From Vibrio sp. STUT-A11 (GTDB lineage: Bacteria; Pseudomonadota; Gammaproteobacteria; Enterobacterales; Vibrionaceae): a stretch of 64,000 nucleotides of DNA. Each line of letters begins with the position of its first letter. Position 1 is the first letter of the stretch. Below, piece by piece: positions 35,038-44,136 of the stretch. Location of the stretch: assembly GCF_026000435.1 (NCBI RefSeq), contig NZ_AP026763.1:372001-436000 (forward strand), read 5' to 3'. Below the pieces are notes generated by a model. It ran no database searches. It was given only the letters and a program-made list of their open reading frames with translations, and was not told the origin of the DNA. A program made the translations under genes and the position numbers.

Positions 35038-37947
35038 ATGACATTTGCTTTGGGGCAGCGCTGGATCAGCGATACGGAAAGCGATTTAGGTTTAGGTACG
35101 GTTGTTGCGATGGATGCTCGTACTGTGACCTTTATGTTTGCAGCATCAGAGGAAAACCGAGTTTACGCACGCAATGATGCACCTGTTACCCGAGTGACGT
35201 TTAACGTTGGTGATGTTATCGATTGCCAGGAAGGTTGGTCTTTGAAAGTCGAAGAAGTGCTGGAAGATGAAGGCCTGTACACCTACTTCGGTACTCGTGA
35301 AGATACACAGGAAACGGCAGTCGTATTGCGTGAGATTTTCCTGAGCAATCAAATTCGCTTCAATAAGCCTCAAGACAAGTTGTATGCAGGTCAAATTGAC
35401 CGTATGGACAACTTCGTTCTGCGTTACCGTGCACTAACCAATCAGTTTGAACAACACAAGAGCCCAATGCGTGGCCTTTGCGGTATGCGTGCTGGTCTGA
35501 TTCCTCATCAGCTTTACATTGCGCATGAAGTTGGTCGCCGTCACGCACCTCGTGTACTACTGGCCGATGAAGTTGGTCTGGGTAAAACCATCGAAGCGGG
35601 CATGATCATTCACCAGCAAGTCCTGTCGGGTCGCGCTGAGCGTATTTTGATCGTTGTACCGGAAACACTGCAGCATCAATGGCTGGTGGAGATGATGCGT
35701 CGTTTCAATCTGCATTTCTCAATCTTTGATGAAGAGCGTTGTATTGAAGCGTTCGCGGATGCAGAAAACCCATTTGATACCCAGCAATACGTATTGTGTT
35801 CACTGGATTTCCTGCGTAAGAGCCGTAAGCGTTTTGAGCAAGCGCTGGAAGGGGAATGGGATCTACTGGTTGTCGATGAGGCGCATCACCTAGAGTGGAG
35901 TCAGGACAAACCAAGCCGTGAATACCAAGTCGTGGAAGGTTTGGCTGAACGCACACCAGGCGTATTGCTACTGACCGCAACTCCTGAGCAATTAGGTCGT
36001 GAGAGTCACTTTGCTCGTCTGCGCCTGCTTGACCCTGATCGTTTCTACGATTATGAAGCCTTCGTTGAGGAGGAAGAGCAATACGCACCAGTTGCTGATG
36101 CGATTACTTCTCTGTTTACTGGTGAAAAACTGCCCAACGACGCTAAAAACCAAATCACAGAATTATTGTCTGAGCAGGATGTTGAACCGCTGTTCCGCAT
36201 TATTGAAAGCAACAGTGACGAAGAGGAAAAAGCGTCTGCGCGTCAGGAGTTGATCGACAACCTGATGGATCGCCACGGTACGGGCCGTGTTTTGTTCCGA
36301 AACACACGTGCGGCAATCAAAGGTTTCCCTGCGCGTAATGTGCACTTGATGCCAATGGATATCCCACAGCAATACACGACGTCAATGCGAGTGGCTGGCA
36401 TGATCGGCGGCAAGATGAGTTCGGAAGCTCGTGCGATGAAAAACCTTTACCCTGAAGAGATCTTCCAGGAGTTTGAAGGTGATGAATCAAGCTGGTGGCA
36501 GTTTGACTCGCGTGTGAACTGGCTACTGGAAAAAGTAACAGAAAAACGCAGCGAGAAGATCCTGGTTATTGCTTCTCGTGCAAGTACGGCTTTGCAGTTA
36601 GAACAGGCATTGCGTGAACGCGAAGGCATCCGTGCGACCGTGTTCCACGAGGGCATGTCAATTCTAGAACGTGATAAAGCAGCGGCTTACTTCGCACAAG
36701 AAGAGGGCGGCGCTCAGGTTCTTATCTGTAGTGAAATTGGCTCAGAAGGTCGTAACTTCCAGTTCGCTAACCAGTTGGTGATGTTTGATCTGCCGTTCAA
36801 CCCAGATTTGCTTGAGCAGCGTATCGGTCGTTTGGACCGTATCGGCCAAAACCGCGACATTGATGTTCACGTTCCTTACCTGAAAGGTACATCGCAAGCG
36901 ATCCTGGCGCGTTGGTTCGATGAAGGCTTGAATGCATTTGCTGAGACTTGTCCAACCGGTCGTGCGGTTTACGATAAATACTCGGATGCGTTGATTGAAA
37001 TTCTGGCATCAGGTGACACCAGTGAACTGGACGGCATCATTGAAGAATCAGCGAAAATGAACAAACAGCTGAAGTCTCAATTGGAGCAAGGTCGTGATCG
37101 TCTGCTAGAAATGCACTCTAACGGTGGTGAAAAAGCACAGCAAATCGTTGAGAAAATCGCTTCAACGGATGGTGATACCAATCTGGTGACTTTTGCTCTG
37201 TCGCTGTTCGATACCATTGGTCTGAATCAGGATGATAAGGGGGAAAACGCCCTTATTGTGACGCCATCTGAACGCATGATGGTACCGAGCTACCCGGGTC
37301 TGCCTTATGAAGGTGCGACCATTACGTTTGATCGTGAAACCGCGCTGTCACGTGAAGATATGCACTTTATCAGTTGGGAGCACCCAATGATTCAGGGCGG
37401 TATTGATCTGCTAATGAGTGAGGGCGTGGGTACATCTGCGGTTTCGTTGCTGAAAAACAAAGCCTTGCCAGTCGGTACGATTCTGCTTGAGTTAATTTAC
37501 GCAGTCGATGCCCAAGCTCCGAAACGCAGCGGTATTGCACGCTTCCTGCCAAAAACACCGATTCGCCTAATGATGGATGCGCGCGGTAACGACTTATCTG
37601 CACAAGTTGAGTTTGAAAGCTTCAACCGTCAGCTTAGCCCGGTAAACCGCCATCTTGGCAGTAAGCTGGTAACGTCGGTACAAAAAGATGTACACCGTTT
37701 GATAGAAGCGGGTGATGGACTGGTTGAGCAGAAAGTCGAAGAAGTGCGTAAGCAAGCTCAGCAAGACATGCAGCATAGCTTGAACGCAGAGCTTGAGCGT
37801 TTGCAGGCACTGAAAGCAGTCAACCCGAACATTCGTGATGAAGAAATACAAACGATTGAAGGGCAGATTAAAGAGCTGACAGGCTACATTAACCAAGCTC
37901 AGGTCCAACTGGATTCGCTACGTTTGATTGTGGTCAGCCACAATTAA
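35038..37947 (+). CDS. rapA: RNA polymerase recycling ATPase RapA
   Basis: RapA (HepA) is a Swi2/Snf2-type ATPase bound to RNA polymerase that promotes its release and recycling. The 969 residues begin with tandem Tudor-like domains (FALGQRWISDTESDLGLGTV). The helicase motifs follow: Walker A DEVGLGKTIEAG at about residues 177-188, DEAH box VVDEAHHLEW near 279, motif III LLLTATPEQ, and motif VI QRIGRLDRIGQ near 597. Starts at ATG 35038 with GAGG upstream. It is followed by a strong terminator. rapA and rluA are near neighbours, as in E. coli, though an Nramp-like gene intervenes here. Confidence 0.98.
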   Translation: MTFALGQRWISDTESDLGLGTVVAMDARTVTFMFAASEENRVYARNDAPVTRVTFNVGDVIDCQEGWSLKVEEVLEDEGLYTYFGTREDTQETAVVLREIFLSNQIRFNKPQDKLYAGQIDRMDNFVLRYRALTNQFEQHKSPMRGLCGMRAGLIPHQLYIAHEVGRRHAPRVLLADEVGLGKTIEAGMIIHQQVLSGRAERILIVVPETLQHQWLVEMMRRFNLHFSIFDEERCIEAFADAENPFDTQQYVLCSLDFLRKSRKRFEQALEGEWDLLVVDEAHHLEWSQDKPSREYQVVEGLAERTPGVLLLTATPEQLGRESHFARLRLLDPDRFYDYEAFVEEEEQYAPVADAITSLFTGEKLPNDAKNQITELLSEQDVEPLFRIIESNSDEEEKASARQELIDNLMDRHGTGRVLFRNTRAAIKGFPARNVHLMPMDIPQQYTTSMRVAGMIGGKMSSEARAMKNLYPEEIFQEFEGDESSWWQFDSRVNWLLEKVTEKRSEKILVIASRASTALQLEQALREREGIRATVFHEGMSILERDKAAAYFAQEEGGAQVLICSEIGSEGRNFQFANQLVMFDLPFNPDLLEQRIGRLDRIGQNRDIDVHVPYLKGTSQAILARWFDEGLNAFAETCPTGRAVYDKYSDALIEILASGDTSELDGIIEESAKMNKQLKSQLEQGRDRLLEMHSNGGEKAQQIVEKIASTDGDTNLVTFALSLFDTIGLNQDDKGENALIVTPSERMMVPSYPGLPYEGATITFDRETALSREDMHFISWEHPMIQGGIDLLMSEGVGTSAVSLLKNKALPVGTILLELIYAVDAQAPKRSGIARFLPKTPIRLMMDARGNDLSAQVEFESFNRQLSPVNRHLGSKLVTSVQKDVHRLIEAGDGLVEQKVEEVRKQAQQDMQHSLNAELERLQALKAVNPNIRDEEIQTIEGQIKELTGYINQAQVQLDSLRLIVVSHN

Positions 37948-37987
37948 TCGCGGGTACCCTAGCAAATATAAAGGTTTTTAACCGAAT

Positions 37988-38023
37988 AAAAATGCCGCTC
38001 ACTTAGCTGTGAGCGGCATTTTT
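37988..38023 (+). terminator. Terminator of rapA
   Basis: AAAAATGCCGCTCAC (37988-38002), loop TTAGCT and GTGAGCGGCATTTTT (38009-38023) form a perfect 15-bp stem ending in T5. Because the A-tract is also symmetric, it can work from both sides, stopping rapA and the convergent carrier gene. Confidence 0.93.
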
Positions 38024-38030
38024 GTATTCC

Positions 38031-38153
38031 GTCTTCCTGAACAGCGACGAAGGAGCGTGATTCAGGATCTTCTTTCTGAATTCTCTGTGGCTTAGGCTGT
38101 CTCTAAACCTTCTCAGCACGCTGATTTTAGATTCCTAGTCTCGCTTGAATGAC
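38031..38153 (-). repeat. Two-hairpin interspersed repeat, copy 2 (inverted)
   Basis: Inverse orientation to copy 1. It starts GTCTTCCTGAACAGCGACG and ends GAATGAC, with the conserved GAAGGAGCGTGATTCAGGAT hairpin on the left. The interior shares TCAGCACGCTGA with copy 3. It lies just after the rapA terminator in a tail-to-tail gap. Confidence 0.85.
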
Positions 38154-38193
38154 CTTTGTGTCTAAAGTGATTTTTCACATACTTAGTCGCAAA

Positions 38194-39459
38194 TTACATC
38201 AACCACTTCCACCAGATAAACACGGCCAGGAAGCCGAACAGGTAAATCAAGCCAGCAATTGATAACCACTTCAGTTTACGTCCGACGGCCAAAGCTTTCG
38301 GCAGCTCTGTTTTACTCACTAGTCTGTAGTTCAGTAGGGCAAAGAATGGTGTGGTCATAAACGCCAGAATCATCGCAAAGTTCAACATTGGCAATAGGGC
38401 TGAAGCCCAAAAGATCACAATACCCAGTGCAAGCAAAGAAACGACCAACATGATAGCTGAGGTTGCCTTCGGGTTTGTGTCTGATTGCGAGCGCAAAAGA
38501 CGCTGAGAGTCTGAAATGACGCGCGAGTAGCCATCTATCACCGTGATCGTACTACCGAAAATACAGAAGAACGCAATAACGGCGATTAGGTAACGAGACC
38601 ACTCACCGATCGTTGAGGCATACAAGCCAACAAGTTGGTGGGAGAAGCCTACGCCAGAACTTTTCAACTCAACACCAGAACCGTGAAGCATCAGTGAACC
38701 CAGAGATAAAAACACAATCGCAAGAATCGCTGTACCAATGTAGCCGACGTTAAAGTCAAACAGAGCAGAGCGAGGAGTGACTTCTTGCTCACTGGATTGG
38801 CGTTTCAACCATGCTGAGGTTAAGCACGAAATCTCGATAGGTGCTGGCATCCAGCCCATCGTCACAACGATAAAGCCAATCGCGGCAATCGACCACACTG
38901 ATGGTGATTCAAAGGTCGCCACTTGCTCAACCGGGTTACCAAACGCAATCGCTGCTGCAAGCAGAGTCGAAATGGTCAGTACCGACATGATGACTTTAGA
39001 TAGTGTGTCCAACGCTTTGTAGTGGCCAGCAAAAAGAATGATCAGGCACGTGGCGATCACAATGATGCTCAGCGACGCCATGGATAACGAAAATGGAATG
39101 AAATAGCCCAGCAGGCTCGCACTGAACATCAGTAGTGCAGCGGTATTAATCACGGCGGAAACGGCGCTTAAAAATAGAAACGCCCATAGGTAAGGGCGGC
39201 CCATTTCCGCGTAACCTTCAACCAGTGTTTTACCTGTGCCCATGGTGTATTGCACGCCAGCGCGGAAAAATGGGTATTTAAAAAAGTTGACCAGCAGAAT
39301 TAGCGCAGCGAGTTGCCAGCCATAGATAGCACCGGCTTTTGTCGAGGCAACCAGGTGAGAGCCACCGACGGCCGCAGAAGCCATGAGGATACCCGGGCCT
39401 AGCGAGCGAAAGAATAAGGATATTTTGGATTGGGGTGGTGATGTTACGGCGGAGTCCAT
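38194..39459 (-). CDS. Nramp-related membrane transporter with altered metal-site motifs
   Basis: A polytopic inner-membrane protein of 421 residues with about 11 hydrophobic helices, related to the Nramp family of proton-coupled Mn2+/Fe2+ carriers. The TM1 region LGPGILMASAAVGGSHLVAS aligns with the Nramp TM1, but the metal-binding DPGN reads GGSH. The TM6 MPHN motif reads MPAP (GWMPAPIEISCL). Substrate is therefore unknown. The start is ATG 39459, preceded by AAGGA at 8-nt spacing; the frame is open 17 codons further without support. It is convergent with rapA. Confidence 0.8.
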   Translation of the reverse strand: MDSAVTSPPQSKISLFFRSLGPGILMASAAVGGSHLVASTKAGAIYGWQLAALILLVNFFKYPFFRAGVQYTMGTGKTLVEGYAEMGRPYLWAFLFLSAVSAVINTAALLMFSASLLGYFIPFSLSMASLSIIVIATCLIILFAGHYKALDTLSKVIMSVLTISTLLAAAIAFGNPVEQVATFESPSVWSIAAIGFIVVTMGWMPAPIEISCLTSAWLKRQSSEQEVTPRSALFDFNVGYIGTAILAIVFLSLGSLMLHGSGVELKSSGVGFSHQLVGLYASTIGEWSRYLIAVIAFFCIFGSTITVIDGYSRVISDSQRLLRSQSDTNPKATSAIMLVVSLLALGIVIFWASALLPMLNFAMILAFMTTPFFALLNYRLVSKTELPKALAVGRKLKWLSIAGLIYLFGFLAVFIWWKWLM

Positions 39460-39848
39460 GCTTCGTGTCCTTGTTATTTTATTTGTTCCCAAGCGATCTT
39501 TGGGGAGCACCTCACAGCATTATTTCGCTATATCTAAGAAGTAATGGCGTTAAGCGCGCGGTAATGTTTAAAAATGATGTGTTTGAACCTGAATGTATTT
39601 ATTTTTGTATATCTAATATTGAGGCTTCAAGGATATGAAGCTTCAGGGATAGCAGGCTTTCTCTAGCACTCTATAAAGTTATGACTCACCTTGTCAAACT
39701 AATTTTACATCCTGGCTTTTTTTGTTTTTAGTTAACTTGTTGACATTGCAATGTCTTTTGATTTTTAGGGTTATAATTTCAAATAAAATGTCTTTTTGAC
39801 CAGGCCCCGTTATAATCGCGACGTTTTTAGTTTATAGAGACTCCACTG
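39460..39848. other. Divergent 389-bp region between the Nramp-like gene and rluA
   Basis: AT-rich promoter region. It contains a perfect 14-bp palindrome (39742-39755), two TATAAT boxes (39772-39777 and 39811-39816) without well-spaced -35 partners, and a short inverted repeat GCTTCA/TGAAGC (39624-39640). No gene is visible. Confidence 0.45.
39742..39755. promoter_or_regulatory. Perfect palindrome, possible operator
   Basis: GACATTGCAATGTC is fully self-complementary. The half ATGTC recurs at 39788-39792 beside a second TATAAT. It is placed about 95 bp before rluA and 280 bp before the Nramp-like gene. The binding protein, if any, is unknown. Confidence 0.35.
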
Positions 39849-40601
39849 ATGGCCATGCTTGAATATACGCCTCCAACCGATCCTTGGATTGATATTGTTT
39901 TTGAAGATGATGAGATTCTGGCGGTTAACAAGCCATCGGGGTTATTGTCGGTGCCTGGAAGGTTAGCTGAACATTACGATAGTATGTGGAGTCGGCTAAC
40001 TGAGCAGTACCCGGACATTCAAGTGGTCCATCGTCTAGACATGTCCACTTCAGGATTAATGGTATTAGCGAAAAACAAATCGGCAGAAAGTGCGTTAAAG
40101 AAACAGTTTCAGTATCGTTTAACGCACAAAATCTACTACGCCCGCGTTTGGGGGCATGTAGAGCAACAAGAGGGTGAGGTTGACTTGCCGCTGATCTGTG
40201 ATTGGCCGAACCGTCCACTGCAAAAAGTCTGTTTTGAAGATGGCAAACCCTCTAAAACACAATTCCAGGTTGCGAAACTCGAAGAGCACGAAAACGGTAT
40301 TAAGACGACAATCGTACGCCTACTCCCGATTACAGGTCGGTCTCATCAACTCCGTGTGCACATGCAAGCTATAGGACATCCCATTGTTGGCGACGAGTTT
40401 TACGCCACTGAAGAGGCATTAGCATTTTCTGAGCGTTTAGATCTGCACGCTGCTGAGCTGAGCTTTTATCATCCTCAAACAGCGTTACTGAGTCGTATAT
40501 TTGTTCCGTGTGATTTTTACCCGCAAGCAGAGGCGATGATCTTTGACTATTTTGCTCCAGCGCGTAAATTACCTGATTACAAAACACTGCCACATCCATA
40601 A
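39849..40601 (+). CDS. rluA: Dual-specificity RNA pseudouridine synthase RluA
   Basis: RluA converts U746 of 23S rRNA and U32 of several tRNAs to pseudouridine. The active-site motif HRLDMSTSG (about residues 61-69) holds the catalytic Asp. Further family motifs are YYARVWG and PITGRSHQLRVHM (about 157-169). There is no S4 domain, which separates it from RluC/RluD. The length is 250 residues; two ATG codons two apart (39849, 39855) are both possible starts. It precedes a dehydrogenase gene by 32 bp. Confidence 0.94.
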   Translation: MAMLEYTPPTDPWIDIVFEDDEILAVNKPSGLLSVPGRLAEHYDSMWSRLTEQYPDIQVVHRLDMSTSGLMVLAKNKSAESALKKQFQYRLTHKIYYARVWGHVEQQEGEVDLPLICDWPNRPLQKVCFEDGKPSKTQFQVAKLEEHENGIKTTIVRLLPITGRSHQLRVHMQAIGHPIVGDEFYATEEALAFSERLDLHAAELSFYHPQTALLSRIFVPCDFYPQAEAMIFDYFAPARKLPDYKTLPHP

Positions 40602-40633
40602 ATTTCTTCTAAGGCAGTGAACAAGGAGCTGTT

Positions 40634-41596
40634 ATGTCATTGCCTAAAGTCGTCTTTCTAGATCGAGCTACTATCCCTGCCCATATTCAAGTTCCGCGGC
40701 CTAGCTTTGAGCATCAGTGGGTGGAGTATGGCCTCACCTCACCAGATCAAGTTGTCGAACGACTTGTTGATGCGGATATTGTGATCAGCAATAAAGTCAT
40801 TCTTGATCAGCAAGTGCTCGCTCAACTAGCCAAGTTACGCATGGTGGCGGTGGCCGCGACCGGTTTTAATAACGTCGATGTGGATTACTGTGCAAACCAC
40901 AATATTGCGGTTGCGAATGTTCAAGGCTATGCAACCCGCTCAGTACCGGAACACGTGATAGCTATGTTGTTTGCCTTACGTCGAAATCTATTTGGCTATC
41001 ATCAAGATATCGCGGCGGGTGAATGGCAGCGCGACAAGCAGTTCTGCTTTTTTACTCATCCTATCGGCGATATTTGTGGAAGCACATTAGGCGTGGTTGG
41101 AAGTGGTGCTCTGGGAGAGGCAACCGCAAAATTGGCGCAAGCTTTGGGAATGGAAGTCTTATTTGCTGAACGAAAAGGCGCGACTGAGTGCCGACAAGGT
41201 TATGTGCCGTTCGAAGAGGTTCTTGAGCAAGCTGATGCAATTACACTGCATTGCCCATTGAATGAGCATACGCGTAATCTGATTAGTGATGCTGAGTTAA
41301 AACAAATGAAACCGACGGCGATTCTGATTAATACTGGGCGTGGCGGTTTGGTTGATGAGCAGGCCACGGTGGATGCGCTAAAGAACGGTGAAATTGCCGG
41401 AGCGGGTTTTGATGTATTTACCCAAGAACCAGCTGACGAAAGTAATCCTTTGATCGCGAATATGGCGATGCCAAACTTGTTGCTAACCCCTCATGTCGCA
41501 TGGGGCAGTGATTCGTCTATCCAGCGTTTGGCTGACATCTTAATTGAAAATATTAATGCATTTGAACGCGGAGAAAGTGTAAATCGATTGGTTTGA
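40634..41596 (+). CDS. D-isomer-specific 2-hydroxyacid dehydrogenase
   Basis: An NAD(P)-dependent oxidoreductase of 320 residues. The nucleotide motif GVVGSGALGEA lies at about 154-164. The catalytic Arg is in INTGRGGLVDE (about 236), Glu in the AGFDVFTQEP region, and His in TPHVAWGS (about 288). It looks like the glycerate dehydrogenase/hydroxypyruvate reductase (HprA-like) branch, but the substrate cannot be fixed from sequence. AAGGAG lies six bases before the ATG. It is probably co-transcribed with rluA, and is followed by repeat copy 3. Confidence 0.87.
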   Translation: MSLPKVVFLDRATIPAHIQVPRPSFEHQWVEYGLTSPDQVVERLVDADIVISNKVILDQQVLAQLAKLRMVAVAATGFNNVDVDYCANHNIAVANVQGYATRSVPEHVIAMLFALRRNLFGYHQDIAAGEWQRDKQFCFFTHPIGDICGSTLGVVGSGALGEATAKLAQALGMEVLFAERKGATECRQGYVPFEEVLEQADAITLHCPLNEHTRNLISDAELKQMKPTAILINTGRGGLVDEQATVDALKNGEIAGAGFDVFTQEPADESNPLIANMAMPNLLLTPHVAWGSDSSIQRLADILIENINAFERGESVNRLV

Positions 41597-41625
41597 TTGG
41601 CATTACGCTATTCTCACCCACAAGC

Positions 41626-41757
41626 GTCATTCCAGCGAGCCTTAGCGAGACTAGGAATCTAACATCAGCGTGCTGAGAAATTTTAGCAGTCGTTTTAGTC
41701 AAAAGTGCTCGGAGAGTAGATCCTGAATCACGCTCCTTCGTCGCTGTTCAGGATGAC
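41626..41757 (+). repeat. Two-hairpin interspersed repeat, copy 3
   Basis: It starts GTCATTCCAGCGAGCC and ends TTCAGGATGAC, like copy 1, with the conserved right hairpin and an internal ATCAGCGTGCTGA. It lies in the tail-to-tail gap between the dehydrogenase gene and darP. No CCTAGG arms are present. Confidence 0.87.
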
Positions 41758-41772
41758 TAGATGGTTTTGAAC

Positions 41773-41800
41773 ATGCCGATCGTTGTTAAGCGATCGGCAT
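41773..41800. terminator. Hairpin between dehydrogenase gene and darP
   Basis: ATGCCGATCG (41773-41782), loop TTGTTAAG and CGATCGGCAT (41791-41800) form a 10-bp perfect stem. T-rich flanks on each strand are interrupted, so it may be a weak two-way terminator. Confidence 0.55.
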
Positions 41801-41840
41801 GGAATTAGTTGTCTAGTTTTTATTCTTAAGCTATCGCGAA

Positions 41841-42368
41841 TTAGAATTCTTCTTCGTTAAGGCCTTTCAGGATTTGGAAAATCTCGCGGTACGCTTTCGC
41901 TGGTTTACCGGCTTTTTTCTCTTTTGCTGCTTGGCGAGCAAGTTGACGTAGGCGCTGGCGATCGGCTTCAGGATACAGTTCCATCACGTCATCAATGGCT
42001 TTGTCACCTTCCTCAACCACGCGATCACGCAATGCTTCCAACTTGTGAAAGACTGCCGTCAATTGAGAGTGTTTGTTACGAATTTTATCCAGTGCTGCCT
42101 GGATTGGTTCTGGGTCTTCATAACGCATCAATTTACCGATACGTTGCAATTGGCGACGACGCGCTTCGTTCTTAAAGCGTTGTGCATCTGCAATTGCTTC
42201 TCTCAGGTCTTCGCTCAATGGAAACTTTTCCAGAACTGCTGGTTTTAGGCCGACAAGCTCCTCGCCTAGCTTTTGCAGCTCTTCCATATCTCGCTTCATC
42301 TCGGATTTACTTACCCAGATGATCTCTTCTTCTGGTTCCCATGGCGCTTTTTGATTCTTACGTGCCAT
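41841..42368 (-). CDS. darP: Ribosome-associated protein DarP (YjgA)
   Basis: DarP (formerly YjgA) binds late 50S subunit precursors in E. coli and helps mature the peptidyl transferase region. The 175-residue protein is highly charged and helical, with the family patterns IWVSKSEMKRDMEELQKLGE (about 14-33) and RRRQLQRIGKLMR (about 70-82). In gammaproteobacteria it lies beside pmbA in opposite direction, as here (110 bp apart). A stand-alone gene. Confidence 0.93.
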   Translation of the reverse strand: MARKNQKAPWEPEEEIIWVSKSEMKRDMEELQKLGEELVGLKPAVLEKFPLSEDLREAIADAQRFKNEARRRQLQRIGKLMRYEDPEPIQAALDKIRNKHSQLTAVFHKLEALRDRVVEEGDKAIDDVMELYPEADRQRLRQLARQAAKEKKAGKPAKAYREIFQILKGLNEEEF

Positions 42369-42478
42369 TTCAGTTGCCTGTGTTTTGATTAATATTATGA
42401 CTATTTTAACAAGAATCGTGGGGAGAAAGCGAAATTCTTGTTATTCTATTGAACATCAAAGACAAGATGTGAAAGACA

Positions 42479-43822
42479 ATGGATATTAAACAGCAGGTTG
42501 CTGAGCAACGTACCGAGCTAGAACAGGCCGTCGCAAGAGCGCTAAAGCTTGCATCGACTAAGTCTGATGCCACAGAAGTCGCAATTACTAAAAGCACTGG
42601 TTTAAGTGTTTCTACCCGCATGGGTGACGTAGAAAATGTCGAATTCAATAGCGATGGTGCTCTTGGCATTACCGTTTACCGAGGTCAGCGAAAGGGCAGT
42701 GCGTCTACGTCTGATCTGAGTGAGGCTGCGATTGAACAAACGGTTATCGCGGCGCTGGATATTGCTCATTACACATCCGAAGACCCGTTCGCAGGGCCAG
42801 CTGCAAAAGAGTACATGGTTGACTCGATACCAGAGTTGGATTTGTTCCATCCTGACTCTCCTGATCCGGACTACGCAGCAGAAGTGGCGATTGCGGCAGA
42901 AAAAGAAGCCCTTAGCTACGACAGTGCCATCAAACAAAGTGACGGCGCGAGCTACGATAGCCACTATGGCGTGAAAGTCTACGGCAACAGTCACGGCCTG
43001 TTGGCAAGTTACGCTTCCAGTCGTCACAGTACCAGCTGCTGTGTGATAGGTGTCGGTAAGAACGGTGAAATGGAGCGTGATTACAGCTACACGGTTGCGC
43101 GTCATCGTGATGACCTTTGGACACCTGAAACGGTAGGACGAAAAGCTGCTGAAAACACCATTAACCGTTTGGATGCACAGAGACTCAAAACGGGTCAATA
43201 CCCAATTATGTTTGCCGCGGATGTTGCAACAGGCTTAATTGGCCACCTGGTGATGGCGATCAGCGGCGGTAACCTCTACCGTCAATCTTCTTTCCTTCTT
43301 GATCACCTCGGTAAGCAAATTCTGCCTGAGTGGTTCAATATTTCAGAGCGCCCACACGTAATGCGTGGGTTGGCATCTAGCCCATTTGACAGTGAAGGTG
43401 TCTACACCCAAGATCGTGAAATTATCACCGATGGTGTACTGGCTACGTATCTATTGACCAGTTATGCGGCGCGTAAAATGAAAATGGACCCAACTGGCCA
43501 TGCTGGTGGCATTCATAACTGGTACGTGAAATCGACGGGACAGAACTTTGAACAAATGCTGAAAGAGCTTGGTACTGGCCTACTTGTTACTGAAGTGATG
43601 GGGCAAGGCGTGAATGTCGTCACGGGCGATTACTCTCGTGGTGCGGCTGGTTTCTGGGTCGAAAACGGTGAAATTCAGTACCCGGTGTCTGAAATTACCA
43701 TTGCAGGTAATCTAAAAGAGATGTTCAACAAGATTGTTGCCGTGGGCAGTGACGTTGAAACGCGTTCTCAGATCCAAACGGGATCGATTTTACTGGATAC
43801 GATGAAGGTTGCTGGCGAGTAG
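42479..43822 (+). CDS. pmbA: Metalloprotease subunit PmbA (TldE)
   Basis: The TldE partner of the TldD-TldE peptidase. It has the same fold as TldD but lacks the HExxxH zinc site, matching the known division of labour. Recognisable segments are STRMGDVENVEFNSDGALGI (about 41-60) and the C-terminal GNLKEMF. It is 447 residues long. It diverges from darP and ends 4 bp before composite element D. tldD lies 10 kb upstream on the same strand. Confidence 0.95.
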   Translation: MDIKQQVAEQRTELEQAVARALKLASTKSDATEVAITKSTGLSVSTRMGDVENVEFNSDGALGITVYRGQRKGSASTSDLSEAAIEQTVIAALDIAHYTSEDPFAGPAAKEYMVDSIPELDLFHPDSPDPDYAAEVAIAAEKEALSYDSAIKQSDGASYDSHYGVKVYGNSHGLLASYASSRHSTSCCVIGVGKNGEMERDYSYTVARHRDDLWTPETVGRKAAENTINRLDAQRLKTGQYPIMFAADVATGLIGHLVMAISGGNLYRQSSFLLDHLGKQILPEWFNISERPHVMRGLASSPFDSEGVYTQDREIITDGVLATYLLTSYAARKMKMDPTGHAGGIHNWYVKSTGQNFEQMLKELGTGLLVTEVMGQGVNVVTGDYSRGAAGFWVENGEIQYPVSEITIAGNLKEMFNKIVAVGSDVETRSQIQTGSILLDTMKVAGE

Positions 43823-43826
43823 TGTT

Positions 43827-44136
43827 AAAAAAGGGTCCTAGGTTTCTAGGATCCTAGGTCCTTAGGGAAGATTACAGAGCAAATGCTCCGTCATTCCAGC
43901 GAGCCGAAGCGAGACTAGGAATCTACTCACCACAAGGGCGCTGTTGATGCTGACATCTCAAGCACCGACGGTACGGATAGTAGATCCTGAATCACGCTCC
44001 TTCGTCGCTGTTCAGGATGACTAATTTGACCGAAGCGCTCTGTATTCCCAAACCACAAGCACCAAGCTAATTCTTCTCTCTGAACTCACCACAAACACTT
44101 CTAGGCCCTAGTCACCTAGGATCTAGGACCTTTTTT
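43827..44136. repeat. Composite element D: CCTAGG arms around a two-hairpin core
   Basis: The ends are AAAAAAGGGTCCTAGG (43827-43842) and CTAGGACCTTTTTT (44123-44136), inverted, so a transcript from either side would end in a stem followed by U6. The left arm runs to 43867; the right arm, from 44099, reads CTAGGCCCTAGTCACCTAGG. Core copy 4 lies at 43890-44021. The element spans the gap from pmbA to mgtE and overlaps the mgtE stop codon. Confidence 0.78.
43890..44021 (+). repeat. Two-hairpin interspersed repeat, copy 4
   Basis: GTCATTCCAGCGAGCCGAAG at the start and TTCAGGATGAC at the end, nearly identical to copy 1 over both hairpins, with a diverged middle. It is nested in composite element D. 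Confidence 0.87.

Noticed and set aside
42602..43198. Long antisense frame within pmbA (198 codons)
   Set aside because: A shadow of the strongly biased pmbA coding sequence; no family likeness and no ribosome-binding site.
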